Positions 6,830 to 15,450 of a stretch of DNA of 64,000 bases are shown here, in pieces. Under the pieces are notes generated by a model, which made no database searches, was not told the origin of the DNA, and worked only from the letters and a program-made list of their open reading frames with translations. The position numbers and the translations under genes were made by a program. Each line of letters starts with the position of its first letter. Position 1 is the stretch's first letter. Source of the DNA: Polaromonas sp. (GTDB taxonomy: Bacteria; Pseudomonadota; Gammaproteobacteria; Burkholderiales; Burkholderiaceae_C); assembly GCF_012927455.1 (NCBI RefSeq), contig NZ_JABBPE010000018.1, positions 104,888 to 168,887 of the forward strand, given 5' to 3'.

Positions 6830-8695
6830 ATGACCCTCGCTTTACGCACCGCCCACAAATTCGCAGCCTTCAGGCAGTTCAGCGCCCGTGTCTGGGCCCT
6901 GTCGGCGCCCTACTTCCGGTCAGAAGACAAATGGAAGGCGCGCGGCCTGCTGCTGGCCATCGTGGCGCTAAACCTGGGCGCGGTCTACATGCTGGTGCTG
7001 ATCAACGACTGGAACCGGGTGTTTTACGACGCGCTGCAAAACAAGGATGCGGCGGTGTTCTGGACGCAGCTGGGGCGCTTCACCTACCTGGCCTTCGGCT
7101 TCATCATCATCGCGGTCTACCGCTTTTACCTGACGCAACTGCTGGAAGTGCGCTGGCGCGCCTGGATGACGACGCATTACCTGCAGCGCTGGCTGGCCGA
7201 CCACGCCTTCTACCAGCTGGAGCTGGCGCGCTTTACCGGTGATGGAAAAGAAGCCCAAAAAACACAAGCCCAGACGCCCGACAACCCGGACCAGCGCATT
7301 CAGGAAGACATCAACCTATTTACCAGCTACAGCATTTCGCTCAGCATGGGCCTCTTGAACGCCGTCGTCACGCTGGTGAGTTTTGTCGGCATCCTGTGGT
7401 CGCTGTCGGGCGCTTTCGCCTTCACGCTGGGCGGCGCCAGCTACAGCATTCCGGGCTTCATGGTCTGGATGGCGGTGCTTTATTGCGTGGTCGGCAGCGT
7501 CATCACCCACTACATCGGCCGCCCGCAAATCAGGCTCAATTTCCAGCAGCAGCAGGTGGAAGCTGACTTTCGCCACCACATGGTGCGGGTGCGCGAATAC
7601 AGCGAATCGATTGCGTTGGACAAAGGCGAAGCGGTCGAGCGCGCCCACCTGGACACACGCTTTTCCGCCGTGCTGGCCAACTACCTCAAGCTGATCAAGG
7701 CGCAGAAGAACCTGGTCTGGTTTACCAACTTTTTTGGCCAGGCCGCCGTGGTGTTTCCCTTTATCGTCGCGGCGCCGCGCTTTTTCAGCGGCGCCATCCA
7801 GCTCGGCGAGCTGATGCAGATTTCTTCCGCCTTTGGCCGCGTGCAGGACTCGCTGAGCTGGCTGGTCGACAACTACAGCGCCCTGGCGGCATGGCGCGCC
7901 ACGACCGACCGCCTGACCAGCTTTGAGGACAATATAAGCGCTCTAGCCCAACAGGGACGGGCGCAAGCAGCTAGCAATTTGATAGCAAACAACAGCCATC
8001 CACTGGCCGGTGCCGACGCTCTGGCGGCCAGCGGCCTGAGCCTGAAGCTGCCCACTGGCGCAACCCTGCTGAGCGATCTGTCGCTGCAGGCCGGCCCGGG
8101 CGAAAGCGTGCTGCTTAAAGGCCCGTCGGGCAGTGGCAAGTCCACGCTGTTCCGCGCGCTGGCGGGCATCTGGCCCTTCTCCAGCGGGCAAACGCATTTA
8201 CCCGACAACGCCATGTTCATTCCGCAGCGCCCCTACTTTCCCGACGGCACGCTGCGCGCCGCGCTGGCCTACCCACAGCCGGCGACGCAGTACAGCGACG
8301 AAGCACTGCGCCAGGCCCTGACTGACGCGCTGCTGCCGCAGCTGGCCAGACGGCTCGACGAGCAGGACGCCTGGAGCCAGAAGCTGTCGGGCGGCGAACA
8401 GCAGCGCCTGGCGATTGCCCGCGTGCTGCTGAAGCAACCCGCCTGGATTTTTGCCGACGAAGCGACCAGCGCGCTGGACGACGTGGCCGAAAAAACGCTG
8501 TATGAAAAGCTGCTGGCACTGGTTTCAAAAGCGCATGGCAGCCTGGTCTCCATCACGCACCGCCCCAACGCAGCAGCGTTTCACAGCAAGCTGTGGGAGC
8601 TGGAAAAACTGCCGGAAGGCGCGCCCGCGCTGTACCGGGTCCGTGAAAGCCCTATCCAGAATCCTCAGGAAGCAGCAAGGCCGCTGAATGCCTAA
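6830..8695 (+). CDS. ABC exporter, SbmA/BacA/YddA-like, fused permease and ATPase
   Basis: A 621-residue half transporter with an N-terminal membrane domain (about residues 40-350, including the RFYLTQLLEVRWRAWMT block typical of this family) and a C-terminal ATPase. Walker A is GPSGSGKST (about residue 431), the signature is LSGGEQQRLAIARVLL (about 519) and Walker B is WIFADEATSALDD (about 541). Relatives move vitamin B12, bleomycin or antimicrobial peptides. The cobalamin genes just upstream make a corrinoid role attractive but not shown. The linker of about 15 residues around residues 372-386 is encoded by repeat family A. Confidence 0.88.
   Translation: MTLALRTAHKFAAFRQFSARVWALSAPYFRSEDKWKARGLLLAIVALNLGAVYMLVLINDWNRVFYDALQNKDAAVFWTQLGRFTYLAFGFIIIAVYRFYLTQLLEVRWRAWMTTHYLQRWLADHAFYQLELARFTGDGKEAQKTQAQTPDNPDQRIQEDINLFTSYSISLSMGLLNAVVTLVSFVGILWSLSGAFAFTLGGASYSIPGFMVWMAVLYCVVGSVITHYIGRPQIRLNFQQQQVEADFRHHMVRVREYSESIALDKGEAVERAHLDTRFSAVLANYLKLIKAQKNLVWFTNFFGQAAVVFPFIVAAPRFFSGAIQLGELMQISSAFGRVQDSLSWLVDNYSALAAWRATTDRLTSFEDNISALAQQGRAQAASNLIANNSHPLAGADALAASGLSLKLPTGATLLSDLSLQAGPGESVLLKGPSGSGKSTLFRALAGIWPFSSGQTHLPDNAMFIPQRPYFPDGTLRAALAYPQPATQYSDEALRQALTDALLPQLARRLDEQDAWSQKLSGGEQQRLAIARVLLKQPAWIFADEATSALDDVAEKTLYEKLLALVSKAHGSLVSITHRPNAAAFHSKLWELEKLPEGAPALYRVRESPIQNPQEAARPLNA
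7943..7987 (+). repeat. Dispersed stem-loop repeat, family A, copy 4 (inside the ABC exporter gene)
   Basis: CTAGCCC, spacer, GGACGGGCGCAAGCAGCTAG, then TTGATAGCAA. It is a near-consensus copy read in frame as part of the linker between membrane domain and ATPase. Confidence 0.8.
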
Positions 8696-10298
8696 AGAAG
8701 CGGTCAAGCCCGCGGCACTCCATGACTTCTCGGCCTGGGGGCCGCTCAAGTCCCCGGTGTTCCGCTTGCTGTGGGGCACCTGGCTGGTCGCCAACATCTG
8801 CATGTGGATGAACGATGTGGCCGCCGCCTGGCTGATGACTTCGATGACCACCACGCCGATCTGGGTGGCGCTGGTGCAGTCGGCCTCTACCCTGCCAGTG
8901 TTCCTGCTCGGTTTGCCGAGCGGCGCGCTGGCCGACATTCTGGACCGCCGGCGCTACTTCATCGTGACGCAGTTCTGGGTCGCCGCGGTGGCCACGCTGC
9001 TGTGCATCGCCGTACTCTCGGGCGCCATGACGCCGGCACTGCTGCTGGCGCTGACCTTTGCCAACGGCGTCGGCCTGGCGATGCGCTGGCCGGTGTTTTC
9101 CGCCATCGTGCCCGAGCTGGTGGCGCGCGCGCAACTGCCGGCGGCGCTGGCCTTGAACGGCATTGCCATGAACGCGTCGCGCATCGTCGGCCCGCTGGTG
9201 GCCGGCGCGCTGATTGCCAGCGCCGGCACCGCCTGGGTGTTCGTTCTCAATGCCGCGTTGTCGGTGGTTTCGGGCTTTGTCATCATGCGCTGGCGGCGCG
9301 ACCATGTGCCCAGCCCGCTGGGCCGCGAACGCCTGCTCAGCGCCATGCGCGTCGGGCTGCAGTTTGTCCGCCAGTCGGCGCGGCTGCGTGCGGTGTTGCT
9401 GCGCGTGGCGCTGTTTTTCCTGCATTCAACCGCCCTGCTGGCGCTGCTGCCGCTGGTGGCGCGCGGCTTGCAGGGCGGCGATGCCGGGACCTTCACGCTG
9501 CTGCTGGCCGCCATGGGTTCAGGCGCCATCGTTGCCGCGATGTATCTGCCGCGTCTGCGCCAGATGATGACGCGCGACACGCTGGTGCTGCGCGCCACCT
9601 TGCTGCAGTCGGCCTCCACCGCCGTGATGGCCTTTGCACCGAATGTCTACGTCGCCGTGCCGGCCATGCTGCTCAGCGGCATGGCCTGGATCACCTGCGC
9701 CAATTCGCTCAGCGTGTCGGCCCAGCTGTCGCTGCCTGACTGGGTGCGGGCGCGCGGCATGTCGACCTTCCAGATGGCCATCATGGGCGCCAGCGCGCTG
9801 GGCGCGGCCCTGTGGGGCCAGATCGCCACGCTCACCAGCGTCTCGACCGGCCTGCAGGTGGCGGCGCTGAGCGGCAGCGTCAGCATGCTGCTGGCGCAGT
9901 ACTTGGTTCGCGACCTGAGCATCGAGGAAGACCTGACGCCGTCACGCGAATTCAAGGCGCCGGTGGCCAACGCGCCGCCCGGCGTGGGCAATATGGTGGT
10001 GACGATTGAATACCTGATCGATCCGGCGCGCGCCGACGACTTTCGCGCCCTGATGCAGGAGAGCCGGCGCAGCCGCCTGCGCCAGGGGGCGCTGGAGTGG
10101 GAGTTGCTGCGCGACGTGAACCAGCCCGGTCGCTTCATTGAGCAAATTGTCGACGAGTCATGGACCGAACACCTGCGGCGTTTTGACCGCGTGACGGCCA
10201 GCGACGTGGCGCTGCGCGAGCGCAAGCTGGCTTTTCATCTCGGCGACGGGCCGCCGCTGGTGACGCGCTGCGTGGTGGAAGGGGCTGTGCGGGTTTAG
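8688..10298 (+). CDS. MFS transporter with C-terminal monooxygenase-like domain
   Basis: A 536-residue protein of the MFS_3 / transmembrane secretion effector type. About 11 to 12 hydrophobic helices span residues 25-415, including GTWLVANICMWMNDVAAAWL and LADILDRRRYF after helix 2. From about residue 440 a soluble ferredoxin-like domain begins (MVVTIEYLIDP...FRALMQESRR...WELLRD). It resembles the antibiotic-biosynthesis-monooxygenase fold often attached to this transporter family. The start overlaps the preceding ABC gene by 8 bases, so the two are translationally coupled and may share an export role. The substrate is unknown. Confidence 0.85.
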   Translation: MPKEAVKPAALHDFSAWGPLKSPVFRLLWGTWLVANICMWMNDVAAAWLMTSMTTTPIWVALVQSASTLPVFLLGLPSGALADILDRRRYFIVTQFWVAAVATLLCIAVLSGAMTPALLLALTFANGVGLAMRWPVFSAIVPELVARAQLPAALALNGIAMNASRIVGPLVAGALIASAGTAWVFVLNAALSVVSGFVIMRWRRDHVPSPLGRERLLSAMRVGLQFVRQSARLRAVLLRVALFFLHSTALLALLPLVARGLQGGDAGTFTLLLAAMGSGAIVAAMYLPRLRQMMTRDTLVLRATLLQSASTAVMAFAPNVYVAVPAMLLSGMAWITCANSLSVSAQLSLPDWVRARGMSTFQMAIMGASALGAALWGQIATLTSVSTGLQVAALSGSVSMLLAQYLVRDLSIEEDLTPSREFKAPVANAPPGVGNMVVTIEYLIDPARADDFRALMQESRRSRLRQGALEWELLRDVNQPGRFIEQIVDESWTEHLRRFDRVTASDVALRERKLAFHLGDGPPLVTRCVVEGAVRV

Positions 10299-10319
10299 CG
10301 CTGAAAGGCTTCAACTGCC

Positions 10320-10330
10320 GGGGGGGGGGG
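10320..10330. other. Run of eleven G residues in a convergent intergenic region
   Basis: An uninterrupted G11 tract lies 22 bases after the MFS gene stop, between two convergent genes. It is outside coding sequence, so a length change would not alter a protein here. No terminator hairpin is obvious nearby. Confidence 0.95.
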
Positions 10331-10441
10331 CAGCAGGCAAGAAGTGAAAAGGCGGCGGCTGGCAGACTGACTGCAAAACCTGGCGAGCTAGGAATATCGC
10401 CTTCAAATAGGTCTTCAGCCCCCCGTCCGACGCTGTGCCCC

Positions 10442-12409
10442 TTACCGAAGTTTGCGCCAAAGCGTCGTGCGGCTGATACCCAGCGCCAACGCCGCGGCAT
10501 CCCGATCGCCGCCCGAGGCCTTCAGCGCGGCATGCGCGCGCTGCGCTTCATGTTGCCGGCGCAATACGGGAAGCGAAGCGACCAGCACGGCCGGCGCTGG
10601 CGTCGCGCTGGCACTGGCATGACCGAGCAGCGCGGCAATCTCCTCGGGCGCGGGTGCAGCGCCAGCCAGAAGGCAGGCCATAGCGATGCGCTCAGCGACG
10701 TTTTCGAGCTCCCGCACATTGCCCGGCCAGGCGTGGCCGCGCAGCGCCGGCAACGCATTGCGCAGGATGGGCGCGGCAAGTTCGCCCACCCCGGCACGCT
10801 CTAGCGCTGCCGGGATCAGCCGCGCGGCCAACGCCTCTACATCCTGCGGGCGTTCGCGCAGCGGCGGCACCACCACCTGCAAGATGTGCAGGCGGTAAAA
10901 CAGATCCTCCCGAAAAGCCCCCTGGCCGACCATGGCGAACAGGTCGCGATGGGTGGCGGCGACGATACGCACATCTACGGGAATAGCGTCCAGCCCGCCG
11001 ACGCGGGTGATCTCTTTCTCCTGCAAGGCTCGCAGCAGCCGGGTCTGCAGCAGCAGCGGCATCTCGCCGATCTCGTCGAGAAACAAGGTGCCACCATTGG
11101 CCGCCTCGAACAGGCCGGCTTTGCCGTGCCGGCGCGCACCTGTGAAAGCACCTTCCTCATAGCCAAAAAGCTCGCTCTCCAGCAGGCTTGCGGGAAAGGC
11201 ACCGCAGTTGGTGGCGACGAAGGGCTGCTGGCAGCGCCGGCTCGACGAGTGAATGCCCTGGGCCACCACCTCCTTGCCGGAGCCGCTTTCACCCTGGATC
11301 AGCACCGTGGCGTCGCTGTAGCGGGCCAGCACCTGGCAGCGCCGCACCAGCTCGCTCATGGCGGGCGAGACGGCCACCAGCTGGTCGAGCGAGTAGCGCG
11401 CCGAGCGCGACCGGCGGTGGCTGTGCGCCCGCAGCCTGCCGACAGCGCTCTCCAGCGGTCCCGGCGCGTGCAGGGTAAATACGGCGCCGGTCTGCCTGCC
11501 GGCGTCGTGCAGCGGCACGCAGTCGACGACCAGCGAGCGCCCCAGCAGTTCATCGACCCGGCCCAGTTCGGCCTGGCCCTGCGTCAGCACCGCACCGGGC
11601 TCAAGGCCCACAAAAATCTGCTGCAACGGTATACCCAGGGCGCCGTCGACGGAGCGGCTCACCAGCCGGGCAGCGGCGGGATTGAGGGTGGTGATGCGGC
11701 CGGCCATGTCAATCGCCACCACGCCATCACTAAGATGGCGCACCACCGAATCGAGCTGGGTGCGCCGCGATTTTTCCTCGCGCTGCGCCAGCGCAATGGC
11801 CAGGGCGTCTTCCAGGGCGTTGCGCACCGAGTCGGCGGAGTAAAGGAAGACGCCGGCTAGCCCAGCCCGCTGCGCCAGATCTGCCACCATGCCGGCGCCC
11901 ACCACCACCTCGACACCCAGGGCGGCGAGTTCCTGAATCCGGTAGAGGGCGTCATCGGCAGTCTCGTAGGAACGAAATTCGAGTCCGATACCAAAGCGCT
12001 CGGCAAAGCGGCGCAGCTCCGGGGACACCGCTCGGTGCAGCACCACGGCAATCCGGCTGGAAAGGGCGCGCGCGTTGCACAGCGCCGTCATGAGGTCGTA
12101 ACCGCCCACCTTGACCAAAACGACCGGCACCGCAAGATGGCTGCGCAGGTAGGCGCCGTTCGAGCCCGAAGCGACCACCACATCGCAGGCCCGCTGCGCA
12201 ATCTGCTGGCGCAGCGCAGCCAGAGCAGGATCAAAAGCCGTGTGCGCGACCTCGATGCGCGCACGGGCGTCAAAGTCGTGGCCAATGGCCCGAAAGGTGT
12301 CCACCAGCCGGTGCCCACTGACGGCCCATATGACCGGCCGCGACCGATCGACAAGGAGACCCGGACTGGCTGACTGGCCCAGGCCGGACGTAATAAGGTT
12401 ATTTTCCAT
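10442..12409 (-). CDS. Sigma-54-dependent regulator, PrpR-like
   Basis: A 655-residue activator. The N-terminal PrpR_N-type sensor (about residues 20-190; in the PrpR family this domain senses a small carboxylate such as 2-methylcitrate) is followed by a PAS-like region (about 210-300). The AAA+ sigma-54 interaction domain has Walker A GESGSGKE (about 371) and GAFTGA (about 418). A Fis-type helix-turn-helix lies at the C-terminus ([16 protein letters not shown]). The ATG at 12409 is preferred over an in-frame TTG at 12418. It is divergent from an operon with a clear -24/-12 promoter, which it very probably controls. The true propionate regulator is usually beside prpBC, which are absent here, so the ligand may differ. 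Confidence 0.9.
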   Translation of the reverse strand: MENNLITSGLGQSASPGLLVDRSRPVIWAVSGHRLVDTFRAIGHDFDARARIEVAHTAFDPALAALRQQIAQRACDVVVASGSNGAYLRSHLAVPVVLVKVGGYDLMTALCNARALSSRIAVVLHRAVSPELRRFAERFGIGLEFRSYETADDALYRIQELAALGVEVVVGAGMVADLAQRAGLAGVFLYSADSVRNALEDALAIALAQREEKSRRTQLDSVVRHLSDGVVAIDMAGRITTLNPAAARLVSRSVDGALGIPLQQIFVGLEPGAVLTQGQAELGRVDELLGRSLVVDCVPLHDAGRQTGAVFTLHAPGPLESAVGRLRAHSHRRSRSARYSLDQLVAVSPAMSELVRRCQVLARYSDATVLIQGESGSGKEVVAQGIHSSSRRCQQPFVATNCGAFPASLLESELFGYEEGAFTGARRHGKAGLFEAANGGTLFLDEIGEMPLLLQTRLLRALQEKEITRVGGLDAIPVDVRIVAATHRDLFAMVGQGAFREDLFYRLHILQVVVPPLRERPQDVEALAARLIPAALERAGVGELAAPILRNALPALRGHAWPGNVRELENVAERIAMACLLAGAAPAPEEIAALLGHASASATPAPAVLVASLPVLRRQHEAQRAHAALKASGGDRDAAALALGISRTTLWRKLR

Positions 12410-12420
12410 AAATTTCAACT

Positions 12421-12448
12421 TTGAAAATATACTATTTCAATAATGAAA
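12421..12448. promoter_or_regulatory. Overlapping palindromes, candidate enhancer for the PrpR-like activator
   Basis: TTGAAA (12421-12426) and TTTCAA (12435-12440) form one perfect inverted repeat with an 8-base centre. TTTCA-ATAA-TGAAA (12435-12448) forms a second one overlapping it. A half-like TTGAAATCAA follows at about 12502. They lie roughly 100-125 bases upstream of the -24 element, a normal distance for a sigma-54 enhancer, and next to the regulator's own start, which would allow autoregulation. Confidence 0.55.
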
Positions 12449-12545
12449 TAATTAATGAACTATAAACCAAGCAAAAATCTACCCGCAGATAAAAAGACCT
12501 TTGAAATCAATAGCTCCTGGCTGCGGCCGTTTTAACAAAGAGATG

Positions 12546-12561
12546 TGGCACGCGCATTGCT
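12546..12561 (+). promoter_or_regulatory. Sigma-54 (-24/-12) promoter
   Basis: TGGCAC, five bases, then TTGCT. The invariant GG (12547-12548) and GC (12559-12560) are exactly 10 bases apart. It lies 59 bases before the start of the Bug receptor gene and is divergent from a sigma-54 activator gene. Confidence 0.85.
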
Positions 12562-12619
12562 AACTGATTGCTTGCGCAGCATTTCCGCGCTTCGATCAAA
12601 AGACCAGGAGACACATGCC

Positions 12620-13600
12620 ATGAATATTCGTCGACGCTTCGCAGCGGCGTTCTGCGCCGCACTTTCGCTTGTCAGCTTGTCCACTTCAGCAGCGGACGCG
12701 GACGCCTACCCCAACCGACCGATCAAGGTCGTGGTGGGCTTTGCGGCCGGTGGCAGTTCCGACACCGTGATGCGCATTCTGGCTCCCCGCATGTCCGAGT
12801 TGCTCAAGCAAAGCATAGTCATCGACAACCGCCCCGGCGCCGGGGGCAATATCGCCTCCGACTACCTGATCAAAGCCCCTGCGGATGGCTACACCGTGAT
12901 GCTCGGCACCATCGGTTCGCTGGCGGTCAACCAGCACCTGAACAAGCTTAGCTACAACCCGGTGACCGACATGGTCGCCCTGTCGATGGCCGTGGTGTTC
13001 AGCAATATCCTGGTGGTGAATGCCAGCAGTCCGATCCGCTCGCTGGATGACTATGTGCGCCAGGGCAAGGCGGTCAATTCCCCGCTGTCCTTCGGCTCCT
13101 CGGGCATAGGCAGTAGCGGCCACCTGGCCGGCGAACTGCTGAAATCAGCCGCGGGGCTGCGCAACCAGCATGTCGCCTACCGCGGCGGCGGGCCGGCCAT
13201 GAACGACTTGCTGGGCGGTGTGCTGCAGTCCATTTTCTCAAGCCCGACGGATGCCTTGCAGTTCATTCAGGCCGGAAAACTGCGTCCACTGGCCACCACC
13301 GGCAGCAAGCGCCTGGAAGTCCTGCCCCAGGTGCCGACGATTGCGGAGTCGGGTTTTCCCGGCTTCGAGACGACGAACTGGTACGCATTCGTGGCGCCGC
13401 AGCGCACGCCGGCGGAGGTCATCCAGCGCCTCAATGCCGCCATCGTCGCAACGCTGACCGATCCGGGCGTCGTTGCCCAGCTACGCAAGCTGGGACTCGA
13501 CCCGATGCCCTCCACGTCCGACGAAGCGGCCCGCTTCATCCGCACCGAAAGCGATAAGTGGGGCAGTTTGGTGCGCAAAGCCGGGCTCAAGGGCGAATAG
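12620..13600 (+). CDS. Bug/TctC-type tripartite tricarboxylate transporter receptor
   Basis: A 326-residue periplasmic binding protein with a signal peptide (MNIRRRFAAAFCAALSLVS, cleavage near ATSAAD-like residues 23-26). It has the family blocks YPNRPIKVVVGFAAGG, IVIDNRPGAGGNIA and KAPADGYTVMLGT. Bug proteins bind carboxylates or related small molecules, usually for a TctAB permease encoded elsewhere. The start at 12620 has AGGAG 9 bases upstream. A longer frame from 12545 would begin inside the sigma-54 promoter and is rejected. It is the first gene of the operon and therefore probably supplies its substrate. Confidence 0.9.
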   Translation: MNIRRRFAAAFCAALSLVSLSTSAADADAYPNRPIKVVVGFAAGGSSDTVMRILAPRMSELLKQSIVIDNRPGAGGNIASDYLIKAPADGYTVMLGTIGSLAVNQHLNKLSYNPVTDMVALSMAVVFSNILVVNASSPIRSLDDYVRQGKAVNSPLSFGSSGIGSSGHLAGELLKSAAGLRNQHVAYRGGGPAMNDLLGGVLQSIFSSPTDALQFIQAGKLRPLATTGSKRLEVLPQVPTIAESGFPGFETTNWYAFVAPQRTPAEVIQRLNAAIVATLTDPGVVAQLRKLGLDPMPSTSDEAARFIRTESDKWGSLVRKAGLKGE

Positions 13601-13652
13601 CCGCGCACATGGCAGAACAATTCCTTCTCCGGTTCTTTCACACATCCACCTC

Positions 13653-14939
13653 ATGAACGCAACGATTGCAGAAAAAATCCTGGCCAGGCACGCGGGCCTG
13701 ACCCATGTGCGGTCCGGTGACATCGTTATTGCCAAGGTTGACTTCGCCATGGTCCATGACGCCAGAGCGCCCAACACCTTACGCATGGTCGACAAGATGG
13801 GCGCGCAGCGCCTGCCCTTCGCGGCCAAAACCGCCTGGGTGCTGGACCACTTCTCGCCACCGCCAACGGTGGAGGCGGCGCAGACGCACAGCGCCATGCG
13901 GCGCTTTGCCGATGAGCACGGCAGCGTGCTGTATGACATTGGCGACGGCATTTGCCACCAGGTGCTACCCGAGGGTGGGCACCTGACCTGCGGTGACCTG
14001 ATCGTCGGCACCGACACGCATTCAACCACCTATGGCGCGTTCAATACCTTTGGCACCGGCATCGAGGGCTCTGACGTGAGCGCCGTGATGGCCACCGGCA
14101 AGATCTGGCTGCGTGTGCCCGAATCGGTGCGGGTGCAGCTGAATGGCCGGCTGCAGCCCGGCGTCTGGGCCAAGGACCTGACGCTTTACATGCTGGGCCG
14201 ATTTGGCGCCGAGGGCCTGAACTACCGCGCGATTGAATATGTCGGCGCTGCAGTCAGCGCGATGCAAATTGACGACCGCATGACGCTGGCCAACCACGCG
14301 GCCGAACTGGGTGCCAAGGCCGCGCTGCTGGAGGCCGACGACAAAACCTTCGCCTGGCTGGCAGCACACGGTGCCAGGGCACCGCAGCCGGTGACGGCCG
14401 ACGCCAACGCCATCTATGCAGAACGTATTGAAATTGACGCCTCGGCGCTGACGCCCCAGGTCGCGCGCCGGCATGCGGTAGACGACGTGGTGCCGGCTTC
14501 TGAAGTGGTCGGGCAGAAGATCAACTTTGCCCTGATTGGCACTTGCACCAACGGGCGGCTCGATGACATTCGACAGGCCGCCGCCGTATTGAAAGGCCGG
14601 CACCTGGCCAAAGGCGTGCGCATGATCGTTACACCGGCCTCGCGCCAGATTTATCTGGCCGCCCTGCGCGAAGGCTTGTTCGAGATATTGACCGAAGCCG
14701 GCGCATCGGTCGAGGCCGCAGGCTGCGGTACCTGCGTCGGCATCACCAACCACCTGATTCCAGGCGACCGTGAGGTGGTGATCTCCAGCGCCAACCGCAA
14801 CTTCAAAGGCCGACTGGGCAACCACGACGCCGAGATCTGGCTCGGTTCGGCCGCCACCGTGGCGGCCTCGGCGCTGACCGGCTGCATCACCGACCCGCGC
14901 ACTGTAGCTGGTGGTCAATGGGAGGCATCACATGCTTGA
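13653..14939 (+). CDS. Aconitase-superfamily hydro-lyase, large (LeuC-like) subunit
   Basis: A 428-residue large subunit of the isopropylmalate isomerase / homoaconitase type. The 4Fe-4S cysteines are visible in GTCTNGR (about residue 290) and CGTCVG (about 355-358). The active-site blocks GTDTHSTTYGAFNTFG and AVMATGKIWLRVPES resemble the HACN and dimethylmaleate hydratase branch more than true LeuC. It is followed by its small subunit with an 8-base overlap, and then by a lyase. I infer hydration or isomerisation of an alkyl-substituted di- or tricarboxylate. Leucine biosynthesis is unlikely because there is no leuB beside it and the promoter is sigma-54. Confidence 0.85.
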   Translation: MNATIAEKILARHAGLTHVRSGDIVIAKVDFAMVHDARAPNTLRMVDKMGAQRLPFAAKTAWVLDHFSPPPTVEAAQTHSAMRRFADEHGSVLYDIGDGICHQVLPEGGHLTCGDLIVGTDTHSTTYGAFNTFGTGIEGSDVSAVMATGKIWLRVPESVRVQLNGRLQPGVWAKDLTLYMLGRFGAEGLNYRAIEYVGAAVSAMQIDDRMTLANHAAELGAKAALLEADDKTFAWLAAHGARAPQPVTADANAIYAERIEIDASALTPQVARRHAVDDVVPASEVVGQKINFALIGTCTNGRLDDIRQAAAVLKGRHLAKGVRMIVTPASRQIYLAALREGLFEILTEAGASVEAAGCGTCVGITNHLIPGDREVVISSANRNFKGRLGNHDAEIWLGSAATVAASALTGCITDPRTVAGGQWEASHA

Positions 14940-15450
14940 CAGTTCAAACGACTCCATCCAGGGCCGCGCTTTTTTGCTTGGCGACGACGTCAACACCGAC
15001 CTCAATTGCTCGGGCAAATACCTGCCGGGCAAAGACGAAGCCTATATTGCGGCGCAGGCCTTCGAGGCCGTGGCCCCAGGCTTTGCCGCCGGGTTTAGGT
15101 CCGGCGGCGTGATCGTAGCGGGCAAGCATTTCGGCATCAATTCTTCGCGCGAGCAGGCGGTACACATCCTGCGCCGCATGGGCGTGGCTGCGATTGTGGC
15201 GCCGTCTTTCGGGCGACAGTTTTTTCGCAACGCCATCAACAACGGCCTGCCGGTGCTGGAGTGCGACACCCGCGGCATCGCTGACGGCGAAGCGCTGCTG
15301 CTGGACCTCGGCGGCCAGGTCTTGACGGTGGCCGGGCAGCAGATCACGCGCCTCCTGCCGGCGCTGCCGACGGCCATTCGCGCCATCCTGCGCGAAGGCG
15401 GGCTGATTCCATTTTTGGCCAAATACCCCAACTGGGAGTTACCCGCATGA
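14932..15450 (+). CDS. Aconitase-superfamily hydro-lyase, small (LeuD-like) subunit
   Basis: A 172-residue small (swivel) subunit. Family blocks are GDDVNTDLNCSGKYLPGKD near the N-terminus, where the residues after DVNTD help set substrate specificity, and GKHFGINSSREQAV in the middle. APSFGRQFFRNAINNGLPV follows. The start at 14932 has GGGAGG 5 bases upstream and overlaps the large-subunit stop, so translation is coupled. Its 3' end overlaps the next gene by 4 bases. The loop sequence differs from the arginine-containing loop of standard LeuD, which fits a different substrate. Confidence 0.86.
   Translation: MLDSSNDSIQGRAFLLGDDVNTDLNCSGKYLPGKDEAYIAAQAFEAVAPGFAAGFRSGGVIVAGKHFGINSSREQAVHILRRMGVAAIVAPSFGRQFFRNAINNGLPVLECDTRGIADGEALLLDLGGQVLTVAGQQITRLLPALPTAIRAILREGGLIPFLAKYPNWELPA

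Noticed and set aside
12545..12619. Longer N-terminus for the Bug receptor
   Set aside because: It would start within the sigma-54 promoter and push the signal peptide 25 residues inward; the ATG at 12620 has a good ribosome-binding site.
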